DNA of 64,000 nt, taken from assembly GCA_036937835.1 (NCBI GenBank), contig CM072862.1:15760501-15824500 (forward strand). Reading direction: 5' to 3'. Origin of the DNA: Pampus argenteus (taxonomy: Eukaryota > Chordata > Actinopteri > Scombriformes > Stromateidae). Position numbers and translations under genes: made by a program. Numbering within the stretch: the first letter of the stretch is position 1; each line of letters starts with the position of its first letter. The notes beneath the pieces are model-generated. The model saw only the letters and a program-made list of their open reading frames with translations. It did no database searches and was not told the origin of the DNA. Shown one piece after another: positions 38,778 through 51,065 of the stretch.

Positions 38778-39120
38778 ATTTCACACACACATGCACACAC
38801 ACATATAGTTTCGTTTCCATCACTACAGAGGACATTACATTAACTTACATTCATTTCCTGGAAACACATCATAAACCTAACCCTAACCACCACATGCCTA
38901 ACCATAACCGTTATCATAACCTAAACATAACGCTAAATGTACTTTAACTTTAGACCAAGTCTTCACCCTAAAATGAATGATTTCAGTTAAGAGGACTTGC
39001 TTTTTATCCCTGTAAGCGAGGCAAGTACCGACAACAAGACTTTTTAAACAGATGTATGTCCCCACAACATGAGGAATATCTAGTACATGCATACACACAT
39101 ATACACATACAGAGTCACTC
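38778..39120. mobile_element. teleost interspersed repeat with telomere-like CCTAACCCTAACC
   Basis: In order: GAGGACATTACATTAACTTAC, CATTCATTTCCTGGA, CCTAACCCTAACC with many CATAACC variants, GTCTTCACCCTAAAATG, GAGGACTTGCTTTTTATCCC and AAACAGATGTATGTCCCC, flanked by CA-rich runs. I recognise this order from a repeat common in teleost introns, whose consensus has TTCATTTCCTGGAGAC, repeated CTAACC and GTCCCCACAA. It explains the telomere-like hexamers without invoking a chromosomal fusion. Confidence 0.7.
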
Positions 39121-39486
39121 ACTCACTATGGATGATATATAATAAAACTCAAAGGCTAGCATTGTGCAGAGGAACACCTAACCACAGTCTGCTCCTGTTG
39201 TACTGCCATGAGGGGAAAAGGAGCAGTCCAGGGACAGGATTTCCCCCTAGCTCTCATCCTTGTCTCCCACTTGACTCTCACACTTTGAAGCTTACTGTAA
39301 ATGAAAGGATTTAGCTCTAGTTTCCCCACTCCAATGTGGGGATCATTAGCAACATTATCAGCAGCATGCCAACCACATCTTGCTGCTGTGCTCCGTCTAC
39401 AGCAGAAACACACTGCTCCACTCGGGAATGCTACTAACAGGCTGGCTACCTCAAACACTGGAACACTTTAGTGTCATACAACTAGC
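39121..39486. other. intronic sequence, nothing recognised
   Basis: Mixed composition with short chance frames on both strands. Confidence 0.35.
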
Positions 39487-39521
39487 ATATACCATGCTAC
39501 TATTCAAGTAGCATGGTATAT
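39487..39521. repeat. perfect 15-bp inverted repeat (hairpin)
   Basis: ATATACCATGCTACT (39487-39501) and AGTAGCATGGTATAT (39507-39521) are exact reverse complements around the 5-nt loop ATTCA. The stem does not extend further. It could be a cruciform, a palindromic MITE remnant, or the stem of a small structured RNA, though it is short for a microRNA precursor. Confidence 0.9.
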
Positions 39522-42500
39522 CAAAGGCTTTGTAATCTAGGGAGGGGCTTTTGCTTATATCTTGTTGACTGATGATGTATGAGATGTTTCTTTACACAGA
39601 GAAGATAATTTCACTGCAGACTGCTTTGTGGTGTAACTTTTTCCAGAATCACAACTCTTGTTGAATTAGACTAACATCTGTCAGCCATAAGGCCAGGCAG
39701 CCTCTGTGACCTAGAGTCAACCTCACTCCTCTGGGGTGTGTGGCTTTGTCTGTCCCCCTCCCTCTCTGGCACCTACCATAGCTCCAGATGCCCAGACACT
39801 GGCCCAAACCACAAAGTCTGGGCCTACCCCCGTCCATCTTCTATTAAAGAACAGTGTTAAGCTAATTATGGGAGATGATACGTATGATAGTAGCTGTCTA
39901 AGTGTTGGATTTTTTTAATTAGATGCAGCTGTTCCTTTTGCTTGGCTTATGGTGGAGGCCTCATGCAATTCACTAACCCAGGAGTCCCAGAAATATGATC
40001 AGTGCACATGTATACAGACAGACACATCGCTTCACAAACACGTCTAGGAAGTTGTCACTTACACATACATTGGATAGTGGTAATTACTCTAACACATCCA
40101 GAACTGGCCACAGCCTGTTCATTACCATAACATGTTGTAATGAAGTTTAATCCCTCATCATGTTGTCTGTGGTTGGAGAGTGGTGTGTGGCTGTTATCCT
40201 CCGCTACTCCAGATGTCTTCCAGGCTGTCTCTCTTCAGTGCTGTGCTAGAGCGAAGACATGACATTCAGTTCCCCAACTTTAGCCATTTCACTCTTTTTT
40301 TTTATATCTGCTATTTTCCTTGTAAATTCATTTTGACCTCATCCATCTTTGTTTCTCCCCTTCTCCCCCATCCAATTTTCACCTCCTGTTCCTTCTTTCA
40401 CATACCCTCCCATCTCTAAGAGAGTGTGTTATTTATTTCATATGAATGCAGGGGCTCTTTGGTGCATGCTTCTCACAGAAATCAATTTCAGCTCAGACAG
40501 CATAACCAAACAAAGCACTGCACTCATTTCAGCATGGGCATCGATGTAACCCATCTCTTTCATTTTCTCCCTCCTGCTCCTTTATTGGAAGACATTTTGT
40601 TCTCACTCTGATGCCATTATGTCAATCACTGCAGACATGTGGTGATGTGTGAATGCAGCTGCTAAATGAGTCATGGCAAGCAATGATCATTAGAGACTGG
40701 AGAGTTTACATCTGTTAATGTATATGTCAGTTTTGTTGCGTACAATTGTCACCTTTCAGTTTGTGTGTAGACAAGACGCAGGCTCCTCCCACAGCTGTAT
40801 GAATGGGAAAGACTTGAGCTGCCAGCTCTCCTGTATCCTTTTCTCTGCCAGCCATTCTCTTTGTACAGCAGTTGAGACCACCAGTTAATGCAGCCTCTGG
40901 ATTGGTCTCTTTCCTTGCTTTGCTTTTATTGATTTTAGCCAGACACAGAGACAAACAGAAAGAAAGGGCCTTTTCAGGAAGAAGTTAAATGGTCAAGTAG
41001 CGGGTAGAGGGTGGCTTTCACCACTTTATTGATGAGGTGGGAAAATGTCACTATTATGGAGGCCCTTGCAGCAGATAGCGAGCTGATTGCATGAGTGCCC
41101 CCAGGTCAAAGTGGAGCACGTTCCCCCTGCAGCCAAATGAGAGCAAATAAAAGGGCAGAGGAATCCGCATGAACTGGAGGTGAGGTTTCTCTCTACCAGG
41201 CCTGTGTGTAGGCAACATCTCTCTGGGTGTGTAAGACAGAGTGATTGGAATTTGGACTGAAGGCTGATCTCGGGTGAACTCCATCATCTTAACTCTCTTC
41301 TCAAAGCAGTCAGTTTTTTGGCTCTGTGGACCTCTGTGTTTCATATGTTCCACAAGCACATGATACACGTAGATGTATCATGCGCTACATGATATAAATA
41401 TAGCTTGTGAGCTGTTGTTTATAAAAAAGGGTGCAAGATGAAGAGAATGATGAGAAGTGCAGAAATGCATTGACACAAAGACACCAAGGCAGACAGCATT
41501 TAACAAATTGACTGGGGGCTGATTGGCCTGACTATAAGATGTATAAGAAGATATATAAGATACATACTTTTGCCCAAATATTGACCCAAAACTGTCCCAA
41601 GTATTTTACTTGTGATTGAAATACACAAATGTTTAAAGCAAAACTTGTTGCAAGAGAGGTGTTGACGTCAAAAGTCAGAGGAAATACTTTACTGATATAA
41701 GAAATAGGGAGGGGGGGTCCACAATGAGGTAATTGCAAGGAGAGCCTGAATGTACAGTAGATAAAAAATGAAATTAGACATTGAATCTGATTTGTGAGAC
41801 TTTAAGAGCCAAATAGGGTTGTGGGGCCTGATAAATAGCTAAGGGTTCAACTACAAGCCAGTCTCAGGCTCTGTCTGCTGACGTCAGTCAGTCTAATTAG
41901 CTCAGCATATCATCTGGCTGGCCCCTCCTAGCAGCATAAGACAGACCTCTGTAAAGGTCAGCATGCCGCAGCAGAGACAGAGCAGTGCTTAATCAGAGGT
42001 GAAATGGTTTGTTTTCCAAATTGATTCCAGTTAGGATCAGACAAGAGTGTTTTGCATTGAGCCACTTAAAGACTTAAGGGGAAGGCTGTAGACACTTTTA
42101 AGGGGGCTTTTAAAACAAACAAATAAAAACTGTTCAGGTGACATCTTCATATCTTCTTCTCTGTGTGTCTCTTTTCCTCCTGCTCTGCATGAGACAAAGC
42201 ACACATTCACATGTGGACTGAGAATATTCATACAAACTCTCCTTAACTTTATGTAGGGAAACTTTACATAGTAGAAAACTGCAAAATCACTTTTAGAATG
42301 TTGACACAAAACAGTACAAAATAAGTATTTTGTCTTCTCCCTCACAAAGTAAACTAAGTACCATTAACATTGGACCCCTATCTTTTTAAATCTCCTTAAA
42401 AACTTGTCACAGCCATGTATACATAGAAGGAAACATCTGATCTCACCCACACACACATCTGCATTCACCAACTCCCTTATGCTGAATGCATAATATATGT

Positions 42501-43139
42501 AATGAAATAATGTTTCCAGTGGGGATGGTTGTGGCTGGGGGATGGAGATGTGTAGTGAATATCAATGTGGTTCTTCCCAGACTCCGTGGTTCAATTGGTG
42601 TGATGGTGGGGGGTAAATGAATATGTGGGAGTGAGAGAAGCTGTATCCCTTTGCCTAAAGCTACTATGAGGAGTCCACACAGATAGAGGAGGGGGCTGTA
42701 TACTTTCCCACTCAGTCATTATGAACTTAAGATCCATGCAATCTAACTGATGGTGTGTCCTCTGTTGTCCTTTACATACCATGTCCAAACTGGTGCTAAA
42801 TGGTTTTTCTGTCGTCTCATCTTAAGAGCTAGCACTGACTCCTCCTAATTTTCCCATGCTGACCACCTTTCATCAAAAAAATCTACAATGCATTTGCGGA
42901 ATGTAGACACATACACAAGGCAGCGACAGAGAACAGAGACCATCCCTTATATGCGCCCAATCCTAGTGTACCACATACACTAGGTACTCAAGTTTAACCT
43001 GCTTTGAACCCCAGCTTCTTCAAGAAATCTCAATGAAAATCAATGGAGAGACAAATTACATTTTCTCCTGTGCCTCACCTTGACTGACTCAAGTGAGCTC
43101 ATCTGTTCCATCTTGTCAGAGTAGAGATGCTGTGTCTCT
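39522..43139. other. intronic sequence without supported gene
   Basis: Mixed composition. GTCTAATTAGCTCAGC with GACGTCAGTC just upstream (41880-41907) is a small possible regulatory cluster. The pair CCTAGTGTA/TACACTAGG (42962-42984) forms a 9-bp stem with a 5-nt loop. No exon is supported. Confidence 0.4.
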
Positions 43140-43245
43140 GTCAGTCGGGGCTTTGATGTTTTAATCATTACCATTAATAATGTTTTCGGCATCAAAATTA
43201 ATTGCTTTGCTACTGTGTCCTGCTCTCTTCATCCTACACTGAAGC
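43140..43245. promoter_or_regulatory. candidate homeodomain-rich element
   Basis: TTTTAATCATTACC, CATTAATAATG and AAAATTAATTGC lie within 60 bases, with CpG at GTCGGG and TTCGGC. It is non-repetitive and non-coding. The motif density is high for its size. Confidence 0.4.
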
Positions 43246-44732
43246 TTGCATAAATCAAAACTAACTACCTTTGTCTTGAAATTTTGAGGTCAGGAATTTG
43301 GGATGAGACCAAACTTGACTGTGGCCAAGTAGAGTACTTTCTGTTTGTGTATCTCTGAGTGTGTATACGCACTGTGCATTGCTATAGTTTTACATGAATG
43401 TAGATTCAATGTTTGAAATATGTGTTCATTTGTTGGAACATAATAATATATAGAGTTTACTTCAGTCATTTATATAACAGAAAACTAGAATAAGTGAGCA
43501 TATAAAGAACACAGTAGTGCTAAAGTGTGTGCGTGTGCAGATTTGTATAAGGACTGTAGGTAAATGTTAATGTTTGGGTTCTTTGCATGACATCCATTTT
43601 AGTGAACTACTGAAATTTGAGCAAAGGAGGGTGTATTATTTAGACCGCATGAACTTTTGCCCAAATAACAGGAATGCCATTCAAAGATAGCCACTTTTTT
43701 TCAAACAAAACTTTAAATATTGAAGCTGTCACTGAGTTTAATATGTCGTTCATTGCAGGATGTGGTGACTTTTGAATTAGTTTGGATTAGATGCTGGAGT
43801 ATTTTTGTGACTTCCAGATGTTCTGTTATCTATAATTCCCAGCTGTGTCCTGAGAGGTTAAATGAGCTGGAAAGTTTCTGTTCAAGTTCTGTTATACTCA
43901 TCAAACTCAGGGAAATGTAATTAGTGCTTTTTTGAGTTCACATCGCTTAGCAACTCAGTCCTAAATAAACAATAAAAAAGTGCCTTCCATTTTTTTTAGC
44001 CACACCTCTTATCTGCCAAAGCACCTCCTCTTGAGTGGCTTTGGCCCTACCCAGTCTCTGGGGCCCCGCAATGTGAAGACAGGGTGAGGAATGTGTGAAG
44101 CATCCAAGGAAACATGAACTGCTATTTTCCCACAAGTATGAAAAAACAGAGGCCATGGCTGTGGAATCTTTCTGACGCAATCAGCTAGTAGGAAGGCTGC
44201 TGTACAGTAAAGCTGTAGTCTTAGAACCTAAAGAAATAAACTTGACCTGTGTATGTCAGAGATCTGCTAATGGGGGTTATACCTGATGAACTGGATGGAA
44301 AGATAGAAGATGCTGCTGGATGGCCCCATTTGGGAGCACTCCGTAGTCCCTGCTATTTCAACAGGCTTCTGTGGGACAGCCTATTAATTGTTTGTTGGCC
44401 AAACTATCATTAAAAAAGCAGACAGCAGGGTGGCTTTTGCTGAGATGTGAGATAGAGCAGAGAGCTGAAACAGGAGAGAGGATCACTGAGGAGGGCCCAA
44501 GAGGCCATCCTAGATGATTACCACACCACTGTTGCCTCTGTAATTCTTCATACATTAAGACACAAGGTTGAAAGGAATTCCCAAACACAAAAACAGAGCA
44601 AACTTCAATGAGTCTCTCTTTCTTTCCTGATCTAATTATCGCTGCCCCCATAAACGCTGTTATATTCATCATAGTGCTCAGTATTTATAGGGTCTGTTTT
44701 CATCATAGTAATAATGTCACTCTGGAATTCCC

Positions 44733-44735
<3 letters not shown>
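43246..44735. other. intronic sequence, nothing recognised
   Basis: AT-rich to mixed sequence with chance frames only. Confidence 0.35.

Positions 44736-44774
<39 letters not shown>
44736..44774. repeat. (GA)n microsatellite
   Basis: This is a pure AG run of about 30 bases followed by GGGAGAGAGA. Confidence 0.95.
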
Positions 44775-44775
<1 letters not shown>

Positions 44776-46104
44776 CATACATCACAGAGTATATAGAGGA
44801 AGCAGCTGGAGATAGGGAGGGGTGGTTCTTGGATTCAGAAATCATTTGATGTTGGGGAGGCTACAACAAGAGGACTGCTTCACTACTTCCCTGCAAATGC
44901 CCCCTTGTTTTGTCTTGACTTTCCCCCGCCCTTTCCACTGTGGAGTCTCTAGTAGAACTAGGTTCAGCTCAGCCCTATAACCTCTGATCTTTGGGTCCTG
45001 TCCCTTTGAGCTGGGAAAGCTACTACCAAATTGACAAATTCTTTCTTTCTGTCTCTTCCTTTTCACCTCAGCACCTCACACCTCTCTTCAAGTCTGCATC
45101 CTGTTAAGTCCAGATTCTCCTGTTCCCTTTTCCCACTCTGCACCTTCCTTTGCTCCCCCTTCATCCCCAACACACATATTTTCCAAGGGAGCCCCCACAA
45201 TGTTGGTCCCAGTATTTGGGTATATATAACACCCACATGTGAGGCCTGGTGAAAGTGCCTGGGGAATGGAAAGGAAAACAAGCATGCCCTCTCTCCCGGC
45301 CCTTTAGTGCCGGACTGCTATAAATACCTTCGGGTGCTGCGCCAGTTCCAGCACCAGTGGCATGGGAACCTCTCCCTCCTCTGCTCCATTGCTCGGTCAC
45401 TCAAGTCCAGTCTGGGAAGACTTTAAAGTTAAGCTGGCCAAAAAGGATGGGTGGGAGGGTAGATCTGTGCAATGCGGGCAATGATAGGGAAAAAAGTATG
45501 GCGGGCTGTGTATGGCTGTGGTGGTCTATCTGTGTTTTGTCTGCGTCTCTGAGGAGCATCCCTGTGCCTTCTCCCTTTCTCCCTTCCCGTCGTCTCTCTT
45601 TTCAAAAGACTTCATGTATACTGCATTTATGCTGTTTTGCCTTATGAAGATTGTATGAATATGTGCTTTTCAAACTGTTAAAAAAGAGATCCCCTTTTCT
45701 TTGCTGCGGTGAAGCGTTTGTTATGTTACTCCCCCAAAAATTGATTTAGACTTTTCAAAGGTTTGTTCTTCACAGTGCTGTCTCTCTGTGTCGATGTACG
45801 ACAGGCTCAGCTCATATTTTCAGAGTTTGAGGTAATAGTTTTAAACTGACAGACTAAACATCTCTCTCCCTGGCTGTTCCATTTCTACAGAGTAAATAGT
45901 TTTATGTGCGAAAAAAAAACACACTAACTGGGTGACTGACTTACTCTAATGATTATTTCTTTTTGGCTTGTGGTGTGTCAGGAGAATTTGCTGGGTTGTA
46001 AGTTAAAAGATGTGGTGCAGGGACTCTTAGGACACTTTCTTACTTTCTGTGCTTCTCCTCATTTGAGATTCTTTGGTTATTATATTATTACTGTTATACA
46101 GGCA
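44775..46104. other. intronic sequence with isolated TATA-like motifs
   Basis: GGGTATATATAAC (45218-45230) and TATAAATA (45319-45326, followed by GC-richer sequence) resemble TATA boxes, but no exon or initiator context supports a promoter. Pyrimidine-rich stretches lie at 45045-45165 and 45560-45605. Confidence 0.3.
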
Positions 46105-46141
46105 ATAACTGAATCTTATAGAATCTTATAGATTCAGTTAT
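46105..46141. repeat. 12-bp inverted repeat enclosing a tandem decamer
   Basis: ATAACTGAATCT (46105-46116) and AGATTCAGTTAT (46130-46141) are exact reverse complements. Overlapping them is GAATCTTATA twice in tandem (46111-46120, 46121-46130). A replication template-switch origin is plausible. Confidence 0.85.
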
Positions 46142-46364
46142 CAGCAATAAATAAATTGTTGATTTTTACAAATAATTTTATGGTGTCAGGTACAAAAAGA
46201 GATACTCGACCTCAAAGCTTTTTCTCTGGTCATTTAACATACTGAGTTTACGGATTAAATGTCTCTGTTGTTCCTTTTCTCCCTTACACCTCTTAACATT
46301 CTCCCTCGGCCTCTTTTTTTCCTCCCACTCTTAATGCTCCCCTTTCCTCTCTTCCACCCCTACA
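46142..46364. other. AT-rich then pyrimidine-rich sequence
   Basis: A CT-rich stretch lies at 46264-46365. No feature is supported. Confidence 0.3.
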
Positions 46365-46535
46365 AGGCTTACTTGTTATTTTTTCGTACAAGGTCCTGTA
46401 ATTAAGTTTGACATAAGCACAGGGATTAAATATGCGGTTCAGGAGGGAGAGAAAGGAGCTCTGTTACAATCTCAAGGCCAGCTGTAAAATGGAACCAGAT
46501 TGCGACACTTGGAGTTGGAAAGTTTGGGAAAGGTG
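46365..46535. promoter_or_regulatory. candidate conserved non-coding element
   Basis: The block holds TTTTTTCGTACAAGG, CCTGTAATTAAGTTTGAC, GGGATTAAATATGCGG and AGATTGCGACACTTGGAG. It has homeodomain cores with CpG, no repeat and no coding frame. Confidence 0.35.
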
Positions 46536-47139
46536 CCGAGACTGAAGCTGTGTTCTACCAACGGCAGTGTCTGAATCCTTCTCCAGTTTTAGAGCAGCTA
46601 AAAGACTACTGAGTCTATCGCCAAAAACGCTAATATAAAGGCAAAAGAATAACCCTCAGTCCAGTCCAATGATACTTTCTTTTTCAGCTAAAAGACTGGC
46701 ATCCCATCCAGCTAAACATTAACTGTTGTATGTCCAACCAGATGACTGCAACTCTGATCCCAGCCAAAAATCCTGCTGCCAAACTAATACTACAAAGCAT
46801 AATACTACCTACTTAACTGTGCAAGTAAACTTTAAATGTAAAATGTATTGTTTCCCTCAAGAAAAGACAACTAATTTGTCTTTCAGTTTATGTGTACTTC
46901 TCAAATGATTTAGAATAAAAGCATCTAGCGACTAATTTAAAAAGCATAGTGTGTTTAAATGTTTACAAGAACCCATTTTAAACTTACAAGTAAAGACAAA
47001 AAGAGCAATCATACCCATAACCTCCGACTGATGGTATGAATGGAAAAGTGATTGTAACTCTGACCCATAATGCAGCAGGAAAAGCCATTCCACATGCTAT
47101 CACTCAATCACTGACACCAAATATAGAAATATAGGGTAA
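46536..47139. other. intronic sequence, nothing recognised
   Basis: AT-rich to mixed sequence with chance frames only. Confidence 0.35.
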
Positions 47140-47350
47140 GATCAGCCCCCAGTGCACAGAGCGTGTCGATAGGATTTTCTTCTGTTCTGAACTCTGAGAG
47201 GTCTCACATGGAACTTTGCATTCTTAAATAACTCTGGCAAAATGCTTTAATCTTAATGAGTCTGAACTGCAAATCTGTCATCTGCAGCAAAAAGGATTAG
47301 GAATGCAGAAAAAAAAACTGCCGTTCCACTTTGATGAATTGTGTTTAGAA
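47140..47350. promoter_or_regulatory. candidate conserved non-coding element
   Basis: The block holds GCGTGTCGATAGG, CTTTAATCTTAATGAGTC and CTGCCGTTCCAC with steady mixed composition and no repeat. It is enhancer-like by composition; support is modest. Confidence 0.3.
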
Positions 47351-49172
47351 AATCCCTGGGCATGAAGTTCCCCAATGAACAAAGTGTTAGGCAAGCACGG
47401 ATGCTTTTAAACAACACAACTTATCTGAGAAAAACAGAACATGCATTTAACTTAAAATACAAAAGCAGAGCTGATTCGACTACTCTGCAAATGATAAAGG
47501 TGACTAACTCTTTTCCTCAATCCACTTAGCTACTTTTGGAATCAAACCTGGAGTAGCTTTGCACAAATTACGTGCATTGTGTTTTCAGTGCTTCATCAGT
47601 GGTGTGTTTATTTATTCTGCATGATGCATTCTGCTATTGTTAAGCATAAATAAATGAATTCGTAATTTTTTTGCCTCTCGGTGCAAGCACTTGAATCAGG
47701 TGATGCAGTGATGAAGAAGGGAGTTGATGAGCGGAGACAGTTAAGTGCCAAGAGATTCCAAAAACACAAAACTGCTGTTCTCAATTTAGTTTGTTGTGGT
47801 TATCTTCACTGCTAAAGGAGGACCAACTTTGGACGTGTGAAAATGTATTTAGTTAAGGATGCTATTATGCAGAGGTGTTTATTTGTATTTGATTAATACA
47901 TTATTGATAATATGTTAATGTAATCCAAATCAAAGCAGTTCAGCGTTTACTTGATTAATTATTACTCTGTGGTGTAATTTCCCCAAACAGCCTCTCTGAG
48001 TGGTAGGGGTTAGAGCAGTAAGCCTCTGGCTAGTTCAGACTGCTCAAACTACAAAGAACCTCACTGCACTGGGACCTGATCTTGGATCCCCCTTTCCAAC
48101 CCCCCAACCACCTCCCCAAATGCCCCCAGGCCTTTAGAAAACTACTCTGGCTGATTCTCGCTGTATTTATTTTACCTTTCCTTCCAAATCAGCACTCCCC
48201 TTTGTTTCTTGTAATGGACCGATATGAAGGAGATATTGCAGATGCAGACCAGACATATGACTCATATTAATGAGAAAACACCATCGTGTCTGATCTATAT
48301 CTTCCTGAAATAAATGACCATATTACCAGAATGTGATTATTAAAAATATATATAAGCATAATTTTCTTGCTGCTCACGACAAGTGTGGCAAAGACATCAG
48401 TGTCTTGTGTGTGTAGAGTAGTGACAAATATTACCATGCACTTGAACTATATTGATCCCCCAGTAGGATGTATACCCACTCCACCACATTGAGCCTAAAC
48501 ATCTGGTCACCAGAGTGCTCCTTTGAATGACAGATAACATCTGGGAAGTCTGCTGCTATCACAGGAAACAATGTTCCTATCTCCCCCTCCCCGCCCCTCT
48601 ATCTCTTTTCACTCTCTCCCTCTTGTCCCTCTTTTCCCATGTCCTGCTCATAAGCACATCCCTCTCATTGATTTCCCATTAACCCCTTCCAGTCTGTGAG
48701 TATCTGCCCACCCAGACATGCAGACACCAATGGATTGATTAACAACGTAATGGCATCAGTATGGCTGCCCATTCCTATCAGAATGACCTGGTCTGCAGTC
48801 TCTTGCACTCCATGTCTAACTGTATGTTGCATGCACTCCCCTGTCTTTCTCTCCTCTGTTGCAGATAGTCATTAGGCTTTTTAAAAAAAAACTGTATTAT
48901 CACCTCCCTCACCCCTTCCTCTTTTTTCCTCTTTCCTTCCTCTACTCCTCATTGTTATTTCCTTTCTTCCCTGTTTCCTTACTATTTCTCTTTTTCATTC
49001 TTCATTCACTTATTTTCTTCATCATACTCTGTCCGATGTATCTTCCTCCTCCTCCTCTCAGTTCTCTGTTAATATTCACCTGGCATTCAGCTTCAGGTCA
49101 CATATGAATACCTAATATCTGAAGCACAGCACTCAATGTTCCCGTTTGCTTTCACATTACCATCATAAAACA
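47351..49172. other. intronic sequence with pyrimidine tracts
   Basis: CT-rich segments at 48580-48660 and 48900-49060 explain the serine/leucine/phenylalanine-rich frames. GATTGATTAAC at 48733 is an isolated motif. No exon is supported. Confidence 0.4.
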
Positions 49173-49178
49173 CGTGTA

Positions 49179-49213
<35 letters not shown>

Positions 49214-49295
49214 GTATGTGTGTGTGCGTGTGTATGTGTGTATGTGTGTATGTGTGTGTGCGTGTGTGCGTGTGTGCGTGTGTGTGTGTGTGTGT
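49173..49295. repeat. long (TG)n/(TATG)n/(CGTG)n microsatellite
   Basis: About 120 bases of alternating purine-pyrimidine include TGTGCGTG units. It is the longest simple repeat in the window. The sequence type favours Z-DNA under supercoiling. Confidence 0.95.
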
Positions 49296-50849
49296 AGAAT
49301 TCTAGACAGTCTGAAATTAAGTTTGTTCTACACACTTAGTCGCATCAGAACAGCAGCACAACTTTAGCTTCAATTCCTATGAAACAGAATCACAAAAATA
49401 CTTTCAAATGCTATTACAATGGATGAGAAAATTAAACTTGTTTCTGTGTGTGGGGTGTTGTATTGATGCGTGCATGTGTTTAGATATTTTTCTTTTGTTG
49501 TTAAACAGACTATCTGTTAAAATACTTACATGGAAGGATGCCGTCATATCTGTTTCACTATATATTTCCCCCCTCACTTTGGCAACTGCTTTGGTGGTAG
49601 AGATAAAGTAAATGTGTGTTTGTGAGCCACAATGCAGGCAAGTTAGAAAAAGCCCTTCATTTAAGCATGGCGTGCCTCCATCAGTCCTAGTCTCTGATGT
49701 ACAAAGAGCCCAGAGGAAGGAGCTTCACAGCTGTTTGTAAACTATGGGAACAGGAAAGGTCAACAAAGTAATGCAGTGCAGTTTTTGTAATGCATTTTCA
49801 TCTCACTCTGTTCCATACTGAGACAGCAGGGCTGCGCCCTGCCTCAGTAGTACTGGTGCATTTAAATTACTGTTCTTGCCTGGAGAATAATGGTGAAAGC
49901 ATAACCCCATTGTATTCTTTGATAAACTCTGGAAAATGCATGGTATAAGCTGAGGAAGAGGCGCGGTTTAAGGGCACAATTGCCTTGCAAATCTACCATG
50001 GCAAAGTTTTTTTCCGAGAGAGAGAGGAAGTGAGTGGTGAGGAGAAGGGGAAATTGAGGGTTGACGGAGAAAGGGAAAGGGAGATGGAGGATCCAGCTTG
50101 TGGGTTGGGTAGAGTAGGGGGTCTGTGTTGCAGGGACATGTGTTATCTCTGGGTGCAGAGGTCTTTGTTTGCAGGGCAGAGAGGTATAGATTTCCTCTCC
50201 ATGTCAGCGCCTTTATTTAGGGCTCAGCACAGAGGGGACAATAGCAAACTAATCCACCACTGAATCAGGATTAATATTCAAGCTGCAAATATTAATTCAC
50301 AGCCAAAAGGAGGAAATGCAGAATGTGTCAAAATGCTCAAACAAATAAAGAACAAAAAAGCATAAGATCCTTGACCAAAAATTCCATCCCGAGTCTTTCA
50401 TACAACTGCATTATTTTTACTGGGTCCTACAGTCTCGTCTCAGCATTCTGTTTGATTTCTGTATTCATCTTCATAATGATTTTCTATAGAAGAGCGAGAG
50501 CTGGGGAAGCTGAAGAGCAGCATGTTGTTTTTGGCTATTCTCCTCACTAAGCTTGGGATTTAAGATCTGGATTTGAATATTTATGATAGAAAATAATAGA
50601 GGTTATAAAAATAAATCCCTGCAGAACTGGCTGCAAGTTATATGGGTAAGCAATGCCTCCCATATCAAAGAAGCCTAGAGATGTTGGCCAGTAGTCTGAT
50701 GCCTGTAAAACCCTAAAGATCTTCAGCCCAGCACAGAGGAGAGTGTGTTCTGATCCAAAAGTGTCACTCTCTTGTTCTGGAAGTGACATCTATTAGAGAG
50801 CTCATGAGCACCCATAATTTTGTTAAAAATCTGAGTTAATGGGTTCAAT
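49296..50849. other. intronic sequence, nothing recognised
   Basis: A purine-rich tract lies at 50020-50090. TTAATATTCAAGCTGCAAATATTAAT (50271-50296) is a near-palindromic AT-rich segment. No exon is supported. Confidence 0.35.
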
Positions 50850-51065
50850 TTAGTCTTGTTTGCCTCGAAATAAAAGAAAACAAATGTGCCATTGAGGTGA
50901 GATCATTTGACTTATTTCAAATATAGTTTCACTTGTTTTGAGATTGAAACAAGTGACAGTATTTTGTAATTGACGTGTGGATTGTTCCTCTAGTTTTAGC
51001 ATAGCATCACTTGATCCAAGAAAATGTTTTAAATATGCTGGTTTGGATTTGAAACAAGTGACATT
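50850..51065. mobile_element. degenerate teleost repeat with AAACAAGTGA units
   Basis: TAGTCTTGTTTGCC, GCCATTGAGGTGAGATCATTT, GTTTCACTTGTTTTGAGATTG, AAGAAAATGTTTTAAATATGC and GAAACAAGTGACA occur in an order I recall from a common teleost repeat built of TTGTTTCAAGA-like and CCAATGAGGTGAGA-like segments. TCACTTGTTT (50929-50938) and AAACAAGTGA (50947-50956) are inverted, and GAAACAAGTGACA occurs twice (50946-50958, 51051-51063). Confidence 0.5.

Noticed and set aside
38878..38892. Interstitial telomere
   Set aside because: There are only two clean hexamers, within a degenerate interspersed repeat.
39487..39521. MicroRNA precursor
   Set aside because: The stem is only 15 bp and does not extend, too short for a Drosha/Dicer substrate.
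45218..45326. TATA-box promoter
   Set aside because: Two TATA-like motifs occur, but no first exon or CpG enrichment follows.
49093..49367. Cys-Val and His-Thr repeat proteins on both strands
   Set aside because: They are translations of the TG microsatellite.
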